The notes under the pieces are model-generated. The model saw only the letters and a program-made list of their open reading frames with translations, was not told the origin of the DNA and did no database searches. Positions 1-27,663 of a DNA stretch of 64,000 bases are shown here, in pieces (the stretch's first letter is position 1; each line of letters starts with the position of its first letter). The DNA lies in assembly GCF_016097555.1 (NCBI RefSeq), contig NC_054712.1, positions 43,062,567-43,126,566 on the forward strand, read 5' to 3'. The translations under genes were made by a program, and so were the position numbers. The stretch comes from Gigantopelta aegis (Eukaryota; Mollusca; Gastropoda; Neomphalida; Peltospiridae).

Positions 1-289
1 CATTCATATTTCACAGAACCATGCTGAAATTTGTTGAGTTGACAGATACCTGTATTTTCTGCTAACCCACTCATACAAACATGAATACTTCACAGATACT
101 GAAATTAATTGGGTCAACTGTAATTTCCGATTGACCTACCCATTCTGCATTTCATATATGTATATTAAACATTAATACTTCACCAATGCTGAAATCCGGT
201 GGGTCGACTGTTACTTTCCATTCACCCACCCGCTCTGCATTTCATATATGTATAATATTGTATATTAAAGAAACATGAATACTTCACAG
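1..289 (+). repeat. Acceptor-side tandem copies of the first FARS2 exon start
   Basis: About three diverged units of roughly 90-100 bases each contain a TTCACAG-like acceptor followed by sequence like ATGCTGAAATTCGGTGGG (starts near 10, 89 and 180). The spacers contain CATTTCATATATGTAT. The last unit is the real exon at 290. The copy at 180 has CACCA in place of CACAG. Confidence 0.85.
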
Positions 290-421
290 ATGCTGAAATT
301 CGGTGGGTCGACTGTTACTTCCCATTCACTCACCCATCCTGGGAGATGGAGGTGAAGTTTGACGGCCAGTGGTTAGAGGTGTTGGGTTGTGGAATCATGG
401 AGCAGCAAATACTACATGCAG
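290..421 (+). CDS. FARS2: FARS2 exon (catalytic core, motif 2 region)
   Basis: The acceptor is TTCACAG before 290 and the donor is GTTAGA from 422. The first two bases complete a split codon, then reading gives [15 protein letters not shown] and onward to EQQILHA. The final G at 421 joins GT of the next exon to make Gly. Three diverged copies of the acceptor and exon start lie upstream at 1-289, but only this copy continues through the whole exon. Confidence 0.92.
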
Positions 422-2649
422 GTTAGAATTGTTTTCTTGTCTGTTCTTCCATCTGTCATGAGAACTTTACATAATGCTTGGTAGTTGGTGGACAATATTG
501 TTTTTTAGCTGGAGTGCATAAGTACGGGATTTCCATGCAGATTGTAATATGGCAGTAGCATACGGTTTTGTTTTTAAACTTTTGGATAATGTCTGGAGAA
601 AATTGCACTCGGACTGAAAATTCAGTGAAAAACTGAATGCAATTAATGGGAATTAGATTTAAAATAGTAATATTTCCTATTAATAATTAATTAATAATTA
701 AGCAACAGTTGTAAAAATTACTTTTACAAAAGAATGGACTATAATGTAATTTGGTGGTACATGTATATATACTGATGGAGAGAAATAAGGGAACGCATGC
801 TGAGACCAAATGTAATTCACTACTGGAGTAGTTAAGTCTGTATAAAATACAGAGATATATTGTGACACTGTATGTCAGTACTGTGGGGTTGACGTCCAGT
901 AACACAGTTAATTTCCTGATACTTGTGGACGAGGATTTTGGTTGTCAACATTTGATGTTACTACTCACATGTTCCTTTATTTATTTCCATCTGATTATAC
1001 AATTTCAGTGTTTGCTTGAAATGCACTGTGATCAATTCCAGTGCTCCGTGATTGCTATGTTTGATTTTTTGAAGCCTACGTCAGTTTATATTTAATCAAA
1101 GGCTGGCAACAGAATATTTATGTCATGCACAACTGAAACATGCTATTTAATTAGTATTTACCTCAGGAAATGAAACACTGTTAGAAATATGTTAATTAAT
1201 TTTTAATTAGTTTGTGCATCAGAAGCTAGTAAATAAATAGTAATCTTTGTTGTGTTTTTCCCATTCCATCCATTGACAATTCTCCAGTTCAGATATAACA
1301 AGGGACGTGGTATATGCAGTCCTGTAGAAAAATGCATATAAAAGATCTCTAGCTGCTAATTAATAGTTACTGTAATAGTAGCCATATGGCAGCAACAGGT
1401 TTCTTCTCTAACAATCAATAGTACAACAGAACACATTAGAATGTTACGCAGTGATAAACAGTGTCCTGGGGTGTCATTACTCCAACATTCCTTTCTTTGG
1501 TGTGTTAACGTGTTTTCCCTGTGTTGTGTGCGGCTGTAGGTGGTGCTGGTGAAAAGGTGGGTTGGGCGTTTGGTCTCGGTCTGGAGCGACTGGCCATGAA
1601 ACTCTACAACATCCCAGACATCCGTCTGTTCTCGAGTAAAGATTCGGGCTTCCTGTCTCAGTTCAACGTGGACAATCCTGATACACCAATCACATACAAG
1701 GTGACATTTCTCACAGACCAATCACATACAAGGTGACATTTCTCATATACCAATCACATACAAGGTGACATTTCTCATACACCAATCACATATACGGTGA
1801 CATTCCTAATACACCAATCACATACAAGGTGACATTTCTGATTCACCAATCACATACAATTACAAGGTGACATTTCTCATAGATCAGTCATGTACAAGGT
1901 GACATTTCTTATAGACCAATCAAATTTCAGTAAACCAATCACATATTAGGTGACATTTTTGTTACACCATAATAATACACCAGTTACATATAATTTTGTA
2001 TAGACTGATCCCTCTGTTTTAGACAGAACTCTGGTGTGCTTAAACAAATCATAAGCCTGATGACAGTTCCACTGTACTACACCAGTCACATTGTAGCATC
2101 ATCAAAAATTAGTTTCGATGTATATAACAAACAAAATCTCTCTGAGCTATTATTTTCAAGAAAAATGTCTGTTTACTAATAGCAGTACACCATTTATTTT
2201 TATTTAAAACTTTGAAAAAGAAAATCAGATGGTTATTATGGACAATAATGCCAAACATTTTCAATGCAAACATACAATATATTACAGAAGTGAAATACAA
2301 TACAATGCAATATTCTGTTATTGAACATCAAATGAAGCATTTATTAGTATCATTTCTTTTCCAGCCTATAAGTCAGTACCCACAGTGCATCAATGACATT
2401 TCCTTCTGGATCCCAGATGATTTCTCATCGAATGACTTCTATGACATAGCGCGAAACATTGGCGGTGACCTCATAGAGCAGGTGACTCTGGTGGATACGT
2501 TTTTCCACCCTAAGACACAGCGCCACAGTCATTGCTACAGGATCGTGTACCGCCATCTCGAGAAGACACTGACGCAGGGCGAGGTGAACGAAATACACAA
2601 GAATATCGAAGACACGGCAGCGTCTCGGCTCGGTGTCGAAATCAGATAA
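290..2649 (+). CDS. FARS2: Mitochondrial phenylalanyl-tRNA synthetase, C-terminal exons (partial gene)
   Basis: The product charges mitochondrial tRNA-Phe with phenylalanine. Three exons join in phase: 290-421 (enters at phase 1, leaves at phase 1), 1540-1700 (leaves at phase 0) and 2365-2649 (ends TAA... stop at 2647-2649). The joined peptide carries class II synthetase catalytic-core sequence ([17 protein letters not shown], then [11 protein letters not shown], then motif 3 as [13 protein letters not shown]). It ends with the ferredoxin-fold anticodon-binding domain ([37 protein letters not shown]). It matches my recollection of animal FARS2 throughout, including the C-terminal length. The N-terminal exons lie before the window. 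Tandem arrays containing splice sites flank the first exon upstream and the second exon downstream. Confidence 0.95.
1290..1365 (+). mobile_element. SINE body fragment in FARS2 intron
   Basis: GGACGTGGTATATGCAGTCC followed by AATGCATATAAAAGATCTCT. Confidence 0.65.
1540..1700 (+). CDS. FARS2: FARS2 exon (class II motif 3)
   Basis: The acceptor GGCTGTAG precedes 1540 and the donor GTGACA follows 1700. The exon encodes [20 protein letters not shown], the motif 3 that binds ATP in class II synthetases, then [20 protein letters not shown]. It leaves in phase 0 after TYK. The last bases of this exon and its donor form the unit of the array that follows. Confidence 0.95.
1701..1990 (+). repeat. 32-bp donor-side array at FARS2 exon end
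   Basis: About nine units of CCAATCACATACAAG followed by GTGACATTTCTCA, decaying with distance. Each unit repeats the last 15 bases of the exon ending at 1700 and its splice donor. Confidence 0.93.
2365..2649 (+). CDS. FARS2: FARS2 terminal exon (anticodon-binding domain)
   Basis: The acceptor TTTTCCAG precedes 2365. The exon has 94 codons plus the stop TAA at 2647-2649. It encodes the ferredoxin-fold anticodon-binding domain and ends in RLGVEIR, close to the usual end of animal FARS2. Confidence 0.95.
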   Translation, partial: PISQYPQCINDISFWIPDDFSSNDFYDIARNIGGDLIEQVTLVDTFFHPKTQRHSHCYRIVYRHLEKTLTQGEVNEIHKNIEDTAASRLGVEIR

Positions 2650-3037
2650 ACACAGTTTTTGAGGGATGTGTGCTTGGCTAAGGAATGGAAACATTAAAAA
2701 GATACAGTTTAACATGTGTGCCACTGTTCCATGTTGAAACTAGATAAATATAGTTTTACAGGGGATTGGACTGGGCATGGGGGGGGGGGGGGGAGGATTG
2801 AGACATTACTAACACAGAGTTTATCATGTGTGCATGTGTTGGATGAAGACTTAGAAATTCTTATTCAAGAGAGTTCTAGGATTTATGTGTATCTTTTCTT
2901 GGTGTCCGAGTTGGACAGATTATATCGTAATCGTAAACTGTATTAACGTGCCTCTATCCAATTAACGTTCAGGCACACGTCTCCCACACCCAATCTCTGG
3001 CATGGCCAGTGGTTGAGTGTGGGACTGAGTATATTAG
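2650..3037. other. FARS2 3' flank
   Basis: It likely holds the FARS2 3' UTR, with ATTAAA near 2693. A G run lies near 2780 and a type 3 SINE tail (minus) at 2946-2995. No other gene is seen. Confidence 0.5.
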
Positions 3038-3289
3038 CAGTGTTTCTGCCAGAAAGAAATTTTTGGGTATGGCACTGTGGAATTGAATGCAACCACAGTC
3101 AACAAGGAGTTGGGGGGGGGGAGGGCTTCCAAAGAAAGAAAATGGGTTAAGTTTAGGGTTAAGATTAAGAAAATCCTACAGTAATGATAAGATTGATTAA
3201 TTTTGTCAAAAGGTTAACTTAAAAAAAGAAATCTGCTAAAACATTTGGGTATGGCGCCATACCCGTTTTACCCTCTGGCAGAAACCCTG
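3038..3289. mobile_element. MITE family D
   Basis: The ends are CAGTGTTTCTGCCAGAA and CTCTGGCAGAAACCCTG, with TTTGGGTATGGCGCCATACC inside. Further copies are at 19327-19576 and 44629-44865. Confidence 0.85.
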
Positions 3290-3293
3290 ATTT

Positions 3294-3718
3294 GGGGTCC
3301 TGTTCCATAAAGCGATCTTAGCCCTAAGATCACCGTAACTGCACAGCTAACCTATGCACTTACGGTGATTTTAGCGCTAAGATCACCGTAACTGCACAGC
3401 TAACATATGCACTTAGGTGATTTTAGCGCTAAGATCACCGTAACTGCACAGCTAACATATGCACTTAGGTGATTTTAGCGCTAAGATCACCGTAACTGCA
3501 CAGCTAACATATGCACTTAGGTGATTTTAGCGCTAAGATCACCGTAACTGCACAGCTAACATATGCACTTAAGGTGATTTTAGCCCTAAGATCACCGTAA
3601 CTGCACAGCTAACATATGCACTTAAGGTGATTTTAGCCCTAAGATCACCGTAACTGCACAGCTAACATATGCACTTAAGGTGATTTTAGCCCTAAGATCG
3701 CTTTGTGGAACGGAGCCC
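3294..3718. mobile_element. MITE family E with internally expanded palindromic unit
   Basis: The outer inverted ends are GGGTCCTGTTCCATAAAGCG and GCTTTGTGGAACGGAGCCC. Inside, a unit of about 52-54 bases (CTAAGATCACCGTAACTGCA, CAGCTAACATATGCACTTA, GGTGATTTTAG) is repeated seven times. Each unit is itself self-complementary at its ends. A simple one-unit copy is at 58131-58235. Confidence 0.88.
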
Positions 3719-3815
3719 AGGCTTATAGGAACAATGAGTTGTGGGGCGGGGACGCAGTCTCTAGTGAGGGCTCACAGCCTCTAGTTTTGGGAGGGACACA
3801 AGTCTTATTTTTACC

Positions 3816-3821
3816 TTTATT
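3816..3821 (-). promoter_or_regulatory. Possible polyadenylation signal of the Ly6/EB gene
   Basis: AATAAA on the minus strand lies about 385 bases past the stop codon. Other A-rich hexamers are nearby, so this is only a candidate. Confidence 0.25.
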
Positions 3822-3954
3822 TGTATAGAGTAGGACAAAAAAAAGAGCACATTTTCCTGTGAGTGAAGAAAATAAACATGGAGGATTGGGGAAGGGGTAA
3901 ACATAGAAATATCTAGGTAAAAGAGCAGCAGACATTTTGATGAATCACTACCAT

Positions 3955-4026
3955 GCTGACAACGCCATATAACCATAGATAAAATATGTTTAGTGCGTCG
4001 TTAATAGAACATTTCCTTTCTTCCTT
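3955..4026 (+). mobile_element. SINE tail fragment
   Basis: GACAACGCCATATAACCATA followed by GTGCGTCGTTAATAGAACAT. Confidence 0.72.
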
Positions 4027-4205
4027 CCCATTACTATGTTGAAGTTAGATGAGATGGGGCAACACTTTTTTATACAGACAGTAGCAGTGTTTATGCTACA
4101 TCGTTTCTCAGTGAGTAAATCAGATAATTAATCAGTGTTTATGGTGTGTTGGAGGGAAATGGGGTGGGTGATGGGTCGGAGATAGAAATAACAAAGTAAC
4201 AAGAG

Positions 4206-19794
<15,589 letters not shown>

Positions 19795-20149
19795 AATTAA
19801 CTATGCGACAGGACGGACTCCAGTGGGTGCTTCAATACTCTGACTTTCAAGACTTACTGGTGAAATTTAAGAGTGTGTGTCATATGTGTAAGATGTGACG
19901 CCGCCCATAGAGCAAGCATATACACGTTAACGTGATCCGAACCACGACCTGCGTGTGTTCTCGCAGTTTAATTTGTTCCACTGGATTGATTACAACTAAA
20001 ATGTTCCACATTTGGGTGGAAAAGTGGGGTCTCTAATCTTTAAAGATTGCCATGTTTAATTTTATATTCTTGAAGTGATTACATTTCTAATTACGGTAAT
20101 GGAATTCCTATTCTGTACTGTTTGTAGTTAGGTCTGAAAACAACGAACG

Positions 20150-20360
20150 ACCGAGCAAACGAACGAACAAAACAAAAGAAGCAAATAAATATTATTAAAA
20201 TAACATATAATTAAGCGAACAAACAAACAAAAATAAATATAAAAAAAATAAAAAAATAAAATTAACTTTAATTAATTCAACATATAAATAAATAAATAAA
20301 TAAATAAGTAAATAAATAAGTAAATAAATATAAAAGAAAAGAGAAGAGAAAAAAAAGGAA
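20150..20360 (+). repeat. A-rich simple repeat (AACA/AAAT)n
   Basis: Runs of AACGAACAAAC, then AAATAAATAAATAAGT. Confidence 0.88.
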
Positions 20361-21360
20361 TATTAAAAAACGTACTTACTTATAAATATTTGACGTGCCT
20401 ATATCCAATTAAGATTCAAGCACGCTGTCCTGGACAGCCTGGACTGTCTCACCAGAACAAAAAGGGGGTTTGATAAAAGGTGCTATGGTTTTGTTTGGTT
20501 AATTAGTGATCTATAGCCTAATCGATAAAATTAGTGGGTGTATGTTTTGTTTTTTTAAAAGAAGAAGAGAAGCATGATTATATGGAATAAATAACGGGCC
20601 TGTTGCAAGTTTTTCTCTTTGCTAAAAGAGATCAACTCTCTCGAGTTTGTGATCATTGCAACACATTTTTGGTCAATAAAAAAAGTTTCAGTATTTTTAA
20701 AATTTACAAAATGCAGGTAGCCTCTTAATTTCAAAGTTTGATTGTCTTAGTCCCCAAAGGCGGATTCAGGGGTGGGCCCAGGGGCCCGGGCCCCCCTAAA
20801 TTTTTGTGATAGTTATAATTTTATTATATATTAAAGCGGCAGTATCCGGAATATTTTTATTATTTAAGCATATAGAACAGAAAATCCAATTACGTTTGGT
20901 GCATATATGACGTCGCACTCCGCATTGGTTTCACTACGCTGGCTTATCCAGGTCAAAAACAAAGCCAGTATTTTGAAAGTGGGACACTTTTGACGGGCTT
21001 GTACCGATCTCGGTTTTCATTGGCTTGTCACAAGTATAGAATTCTTCAACAAGAGATCACGCGAGAGTTCGCAATTTTCGAACAAATTTAACAGTCTTGA
21101 TTGAGGGGTCGTCTCATATCTCCAAAACATATTTATATCCATAGAGGTATGGTACAACGCCTTTCCAGGGGTCGGTGGGTGGGGGATTTGCCTTGAAATT
21201 TTGACAGTGGCCAGCTGTTGGAATACGCGTTACATGTAAGGGGGTGTTACTAATTACGTAACGCTGTAGGGGTAGAGGAAGAGGGTACTGTGTTCGATTT
21301 ACATAACATTGTTCAAGACTATATGTTATTTTTATTCATTACTTAGACCTAAAAAGGTGT

Positions 21361-21500
21361 TTTTTGGAAATGCTCGGTCAGTCTAGGATCGATCCCCATC
21401 GGCGGGTATATAAAAGACCATGGTATGTGATATCCTGTCTGTGGGATGGTACATATAAACGATCCCTTGCTAAAAAAAAAAAAAAAAAAAAAAATGTATC
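21361..21500 (+). mobile_element. SINE fragment with A-rich tail
   Basis: It has GGTCAGTCTAGGATCGATCC, TCCTGTCTGTGGGATGG and ACATATAAACGATCCCTTGC, then an A run. Confidence 0.78.
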
Positions 21501-21613
21501 GGGTTTCCAAGGCGCGTGTGCAGGGATTTCAGCGAGGTTGGGGTTATAGACTGTGTTGAGCGAAGTTTATATGGGGCCATGCTCCCCCAACAAATATATT
21601 TCTATTTTTTTCA

Positions 21614-21895
21614 CCGGCCTCGGTGGCGCAGTGGTTAAGCCATCGGACTACAGGCTGGTAGGTACAGGGTTCGCAGCCCGGTACCGGCTCCAACCCAGAG
21701 CGAGTTCTTAAGGGCTCAATGGGTAGGTGTAAGGCCACTACTCCCTCTTCTCTCTCACTAACGACTAACCAACTAACAACTAACCCACTGTCCTGGACAG
21801 ACAGCCCAGATAGCTGAGGTGTGTGCCCAGGACAGCGTGCTTGAACCTTAATTGGATATAAGCACGAAAATAAGTTCAAAAATAAAAAATCTATT
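21614..21895 (+). mobile_element. tRNA-derived SINE, type 3 (different tail)
   Basis: The head GGTGGCGCAGTGGTTAAGCC and GGGTTCGCAGCCCGGTACC have clear box A and box B. The tail is TTGAACCTTAATTGGATATA with AAGCACGAAAATAAG and lacks the GATCCCTTGC body. Tail fragments of this family also lie at about 2946-2995, 18690-18745 and 20390-20440. Confidence 0.85.
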
Positions 21896-22022
21896 TTTTT
21901 CAAGCTTGGGCAAGTAAGGGTTTCGACCTCTAATACCCTCCCCCTGCACATTCACCCGATTCCTCTCTAAGATTATGTGCTAAAATTACCAAATGTTAGA
22001 CATCCAACAGCAGATGGAAGGA

Positions 22023-22130
22023 AGGATAGGATATGTTTTATTTAACGACGCACTCAACACATTTTATTTACGGTTGTATGGGATCGGATGATTATTAAAT
22101 CAATATGCTTTATCTTTGATGTCGTTAAAC
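22023..22130. mobile_element. Two SINE tail fragments, head to head
   Basis: Minus-strand ATGTTTTATTTAACGACGCA with CACATTTTATTTACGGTTG is followed by plus-strand GATGATTATTAAATCAATAT with GATGTCGTTAAACAC. Confidence 0.72.
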
Positions 22131-23802
22131 ACACTCCCACCCCCACCCCCCCTAACTTTACCCTTTCCAAACGAAATAATATTTATTTGAATTTGTCGAT
22201 TTTAACACGTAAAATTAAGAAGTGAAAACGTTCATTGTCTACTTTAGTATATTGTGTTTTAAAAATATATACATGATTAATGTGTTGTATACAAACTAAA
22301 CTTTGAAAGTTCTACTAACACTTTATAAAAGATCAATTCTGAAATAGGAAGGTACGACTGTCGATAATACGTTGTCAAGATCAAACCGGTTTCAACTAAG
22401 GACTCTAGTACCATATCCTCAACCGAACGTTCTTCGTACAGCGCAAGATTTCTCTTTTAATTTTTTTAGACGAACCCTACAATTTGAAATCGGCAAACGC
22501 ACGTGTTAACTGAAACTGACAACAGGCTGTCGTTTGTGCTTTGCCGAGCTATGGCGGCACAGGCGACGAATCAAGCATATACGTTTGACGATATCCGTTC
22601 ATAGCGAACACACACGACTTTTTTAAAAGTGCATATTGAGCTTGTATTTCACATTTGTACATGATGTTATAATATGGTAACCAGAGAATGTAACTATTTT
22701 TTTTTTTTTTTTTTTTAAGATCCCTCTCCAAACCTCCCCCAAAGTTCCCTTGACATTCCATCTCATGTTACTGCCCCCCCCCCCCCATGGATTTTCTGGA
22801 TCCGCCACTGGTCCCTCTATTTACGTGACTATATCAATTTAATATTCAGTTATGCACGTCCGTCCTGTGCGCCAGTGAATAGGTCTGGGATGAATTTTGT
22901 TTTTAGAATATGAAAATTCGCATTGCATTTCTAATTATTTTAGGCTAATGGTTTGTAATAACAAATTAAGCTGATCAGTATAAATTTGTGTCTAAAACAA
23001 TTTTGTAAATAACAATTTATTTTCCTTTCAACTACAAATTAATATTTGAACGGACAAAACAAAACAAGCAAATAAATAGTTTTTAAAAAACACACAATGA
23101 AACAAACAAACAAGCAAGCAATTTATATTTTAAGCAGTTATCTTTCCTGAAAAAGCAACGGTTTTATTACCCAATTATTACAATCATTGTTGCCTATGAC
23201 TTAAGAAAACTGTACACATTTTCTCGGCGTATATAATATATAATGTTCAAAGTTAAATGTTTTTGTTTTTTTCAAGAACACTAATATTAGCCAGACTAAT
23301 ATTTTTTGTCGTTGGCATTTGCGGGGCTCACATTAAAGGAGGGAATAACAAAGAACGAAACTAACAAAAGTTCCGCTTCCGGTAAAAAACCAGTTCAAGG
23401 TCGTAAAGCATAAACCGATTTAGTCTTTCGACTAAGGAATTTACGTCGTTTGTAATTATTGTGGAGAAAGTATGTATCCTTAGTTGATTAACACGGTTTA
23501 AAACAATACGTTTCTTCATTTGCTGGTGTACAATATTGAGAGTTCATTATCGTCATCTTGATACATGAAACTTTCACATAAAATCATAAAAATGGGTTCA
23601 TGGATGCCGGGATTTCCTGTTGATCGTTGACTCGTTGAGGTGGGGAAGGACTTTTCTTTCAATCTTTGGTACTGTCACCTGTCCACTGTTTTTAGTAAAA
23701 GTCTTTGGTGGTTTTGGGCGGGGGTTTTTCTTCAAATTTAAACAAGTCTGTTGGAATCTAAACCCAACCATTTTGGCTGACATATTCTTGAACAAATGAA
23801 GA

Positions 23803-24107
23803 AGGAAATGTTTTATTTAACGACACACTCAACACATTTTATTTACGGACATATGGTTAAGGACGACACAGATATTGAGATAGGAAACCCGCTGTCGCCA
23901 CTTCATGAGCTACTCTTTTTCGATTAGCAGCAAGGGATCTTTTATATGTGCTATCCCACAGACAGGATAACACATACCACAGCCTTTGATATACCAGTTG
24001 TGGTGCACTGGCTGGAGCGAGAAATAGCCCAATGGGCCCACCGACGGATCGATCCCGACCGACCGTACATCAAGTGAACACTACCACTGGGCAACATCCT
24101 GCCCTAT
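23803..24107 (-). mobile_element. Full-length SINE with 13-bp target duplication
   Basis: GAACAAATGAAGA is exact at 23790-23802 and 24108-24120. Body and head are readable on the minus strand. Confidence 0.93.
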
Positions 24108-25799
24108 GAACAAATGAAGAGGAAATCAGCTGTTATATTCAGTGCACTCTGAATTTACACTTAGGAAGTTGTCATCAGGGGTTCTCAAATATGCAGAGTT
24201 GGAAGTCAGTGTCCTCTGCAAACACCCATCCCAAATTCTAAGGCCTATGACATTAATACAAATATGAAAGCCAGTATTCTTCTTCTTTTTAAAAAAAAAT
24301 AGAGCACATTATTTCTTTAAAGTAGCAATCTTTATGTTGGTTTGAACTGGTTTAAAACAATTTTTAAAAGTAACCCAGCAATTCCCTACCCCAACAATTT
24401 TGTAATATGTTGTTGATTTCATTTGGTAAAATACGAAGCCTGAGAATGCCGACTTCACGTATTACAACTGTTCCATTTATGTCAAAAGTTTTGATTAAAA
24501 AGATAATGAATTGAAATTTGCGGTCTTTTGAGATGTCAGCTCACAGTCTACAAATTTTATATTTTATCTAACAAATGTCATGATTATTGTAAACTAATTG
24601 TATTCAGTGTAGGGCCGACGTTTAAAGGTAGGGTCAACTCAAACAAGAGCCATATGTGTTGGAAAGATGCATACCCAGACCACCAACACATACTGACACT
24701 TTAATAAATGAAAAACATGATTATTCCTGCTAACTGGGGGCAGCCATTTTGTTTCGTTTTTGTGACGTCCGGTGGTGTAACTTGGGGTGAAGTGACGTCA
24801 GCTCCGTCCATCTTCTCTATGCACAGTGTAAACAAACGCTCTAATTTATGACAAGGCGTTTCGCTTTCATCAACCTGACTTGTAAAACAACATAAATGAC
24901 TTGATAGTGTAATAATCTATATAACTAAATATATTTCAGGTTACATCAGTAGAACGAAATGGAGTTATAGTATTTTTCTTTTTTAAAACCCAAAGAAAAA
25001 AATGCATACTATTAGGCCTATTGGTAGGGCACGTTCTAAAACTACCACTCACAATACCCAAGTGATACTTTTCTTTGGGACGACGTAATTGGTCAGTTTT
25101 GTGATTTTAGATGGGAAAGTCTACTTAATCAAGGGTTTTACAGAATTACTTACAGTAATAAAGCAGGGAGGTTGGTAATGTCCATTACGATTTGAGGTGT
25201 ATCCGTGCTGTTATCACACAATACCCTGTGATCTTCATAAAAGAGACGTCTTTTTAGTGTGTCTAGACACAGTGTCTGGGGACCGTCTGAATATACACCT
25301 GCCAATCAGGAACCACAGAAAGGCCACAGAAAGAAAAGACCAATTAACCAAGAAAACACTCGGATTATTGTTTCAGTATGTGGGTTAATTTATGTACGAA
25401 ACATATACAGTTATTTCAACACTTTGACAATGGTGGTTTATTTTGTATTGAAAAATAGTATATAATTGGTGCTGGCTTACTAGAATGGATATAATTACAG
25501 AACACTGCGATGCATCTGCAAAAATCAGGTATGTTTTGTTTCTTCATTTCGAAGACTAATTCCTGACGTGACACGTTAGGTATTACGTAACCACCAGCTC
25601 GCCAAAGGGCGTATTCAGTGGGATGGTACAAAATGGCTGCGCACTTTTTATATAATAGCCGTCACATTTAACCGTTTTGTTAATTAACTATACGATTATA
25701 CTTGTTGATATTAAGCAATAATGTGCATTATATATCGTTGAATATGCATACCAAGCCAAATGCCTTAATTGTCCTCTCCTTTAACAGCTACATGTATTT

Positions 25800-26615
25800 T
25801 AGGGGTGCAACGATACGGTCGAAACCGTATTGCGATATAAGAAACCGTATTGCAATATAGTTGATATTATTTAAATTTAATATTTATGGGTTGGGTCTTT
25901 TTTTTAATGAAAACAGAAGGCATAACTTTTTAATGATTTTTATTAGTTTCAGCTGTCAGGCTAAATGTTTTAGGCCATATTTTTATTTTTTATCACAATA
26001 CTTGTCTACCAGAACACCGGTGTGGCGGTGTCAAACTATTTATAAATTGTCACATTCGGAAATCCTTACTATCGGGCTGCTCGCTTAACACGGAAATGTA
26101 CGTATTGAGTCGCTATGTTTCGGCAGATCGACCAAACCAGAGCCGAGGTTATTAGCCGAGGTATTTTGAACGATCGGCTGAAGTATTCCGAGTTCAGTGA
26201 AAAATAGCGAAGTGTGATTCTCACTTGTTGGTTTATTTCTTTGAAGATGATAGCCGTAGCCGTATTCCAACGTAAATGAACAATGAATGATAATGTGTAA
26301 GTAACAAAACATTTATTTGTAATTATCGTTAACTGGTTATTTTCAATGGACATTAAACACGTTTTGTTTAGAGGTCAGAACCAAGTATAACCGACCTATC
26401 ACTTCGTATGCCAACAAGTAAGCCGACTACGCTTAACGTGATAGTTACACTTCCTGTCACCACCAATTAATAAAATGATGTGGTTTTTGTTTGTTTATTT
26501 GCCTATTTCAAGTCAAATAAAATAGCGTATAAAAATCGCGATACGCAAAACTGTACCGCGGTTCGTATCGAGCTGATCAATTATCGCGGTATACCGGTTT
26601 ATCGTTGCAGCACTA
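25800..26615. mobile_element. hAT-type non-autonomous element, 816 bp
   Basis: The ends are TAGGGGTGCAACGATA and, inverted, TAGTGCTGCAACGATA. The exact 8-bp target duplication ATGTATTT is at 25792-25799 and 26616-26623. No transposase is readable inside, so it is a deletion derivative. Confidence 0.93.
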
Positions 26616-27663
26616 ATGTATTTGTATAAATACTGCATGTTCATTTCCTGCGATCGCAATATGCACAAGTGCGAAATTAACAAAGACAACAGAAATAAAC
26701 GAACGAAACAGCAATTAAGTATTCATTGATGCGAACAACTATTTGGTTTTTTTTTGTCTCCAAATTTTCATCAAGATTTACTTGCGTGTAATCATATTGT
26801 TTAATTTCCGCAACTATGTCTCTTGACACGTGCAACAGTCTCGGCTGATTGTCAAGCATGACCTATAAGACACTGAGAGCGGCCAACAAATGTTTTCCTA
26901 ATGTTGACAAACTATGTGATTGGTTCCCGGCGTGAACATTGGGTTTAATGTGAAGCGCATAAACCAGTCTAGCGGACATTTTTGTTTTCCTCGGTCTGGT
27001 TGAACTCGGCCCTAGCCTACTTGTCTTCGGCCCTGAACTAGTATGTGTATTGAAATTGTCGCGCATTGTCGATCCGTTTTATTACTTTGGTTCAAAGACT
27101 TTACAAAGTTAAAATAACAAGCTACAGATCTTTGCTTTCATACATGTTATCATTAAAATTAATAACCGTGATTATTAAAATAAGCAAACATTATTATGTT
27201 GTATTCTGAATGACACCGTTTCTCGTTACCGGTTGCGAGATCGCTATTTGAATATTTGGTATTATTATTATATGTCAGGTGTCGGATAGATTATGTAACC
27301 GTTTGTTCACATCGGAAGATAGAAAATGGCTTAGCCAAAATTTTAGCTACTTACAAATTTTATTAGCCATTTTTTGTACACATTAACCATTGGCTAATTT
27401 GGCTACTGACAGCGCGAGCCCTGCATTGGTTTTTGGATTCAGGCCAGTAAAAGACACATTGTGTCATGCGTGATCCCGATGGTAAGTGATCAAAAAACAA
27501 AAAAATCTACAATGCTAGGATTGTACAAAAACAAAGAAACGTCTACAAGTCACTTCTTCCAATTTGCTATCACATTCAATATTTCACTGACAAATAGTTG
27601 GCAACCAGTAATCTTTGACCCATCCATGAAATCAGTATATACCTACGATGTAACTTTATTCAA

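Larger units (their letters stand above)
20763..22812. mobile_element. Possible composite DNA element, nested
   Basis: The left end GGCGGATTCAGGGGTGGGCC and the right end GGATTTTCTGGATCCGCCACTG-like sequence are inverted relatives. The interior is broken by other repeats, including SINE pieces at 21364, 21614 and 22023. A compact relative of both ends is at 9985-10165, and a fragment lies near 32071. I cannot exclude two unrelated fragments. Confidence 0.5.

Noticed and set aside
1356..1721. 121-residue minus-strand open frame
   Set aside because: It overlaps the FARS2 exon at 1540-1700 in antisense and has no family match.
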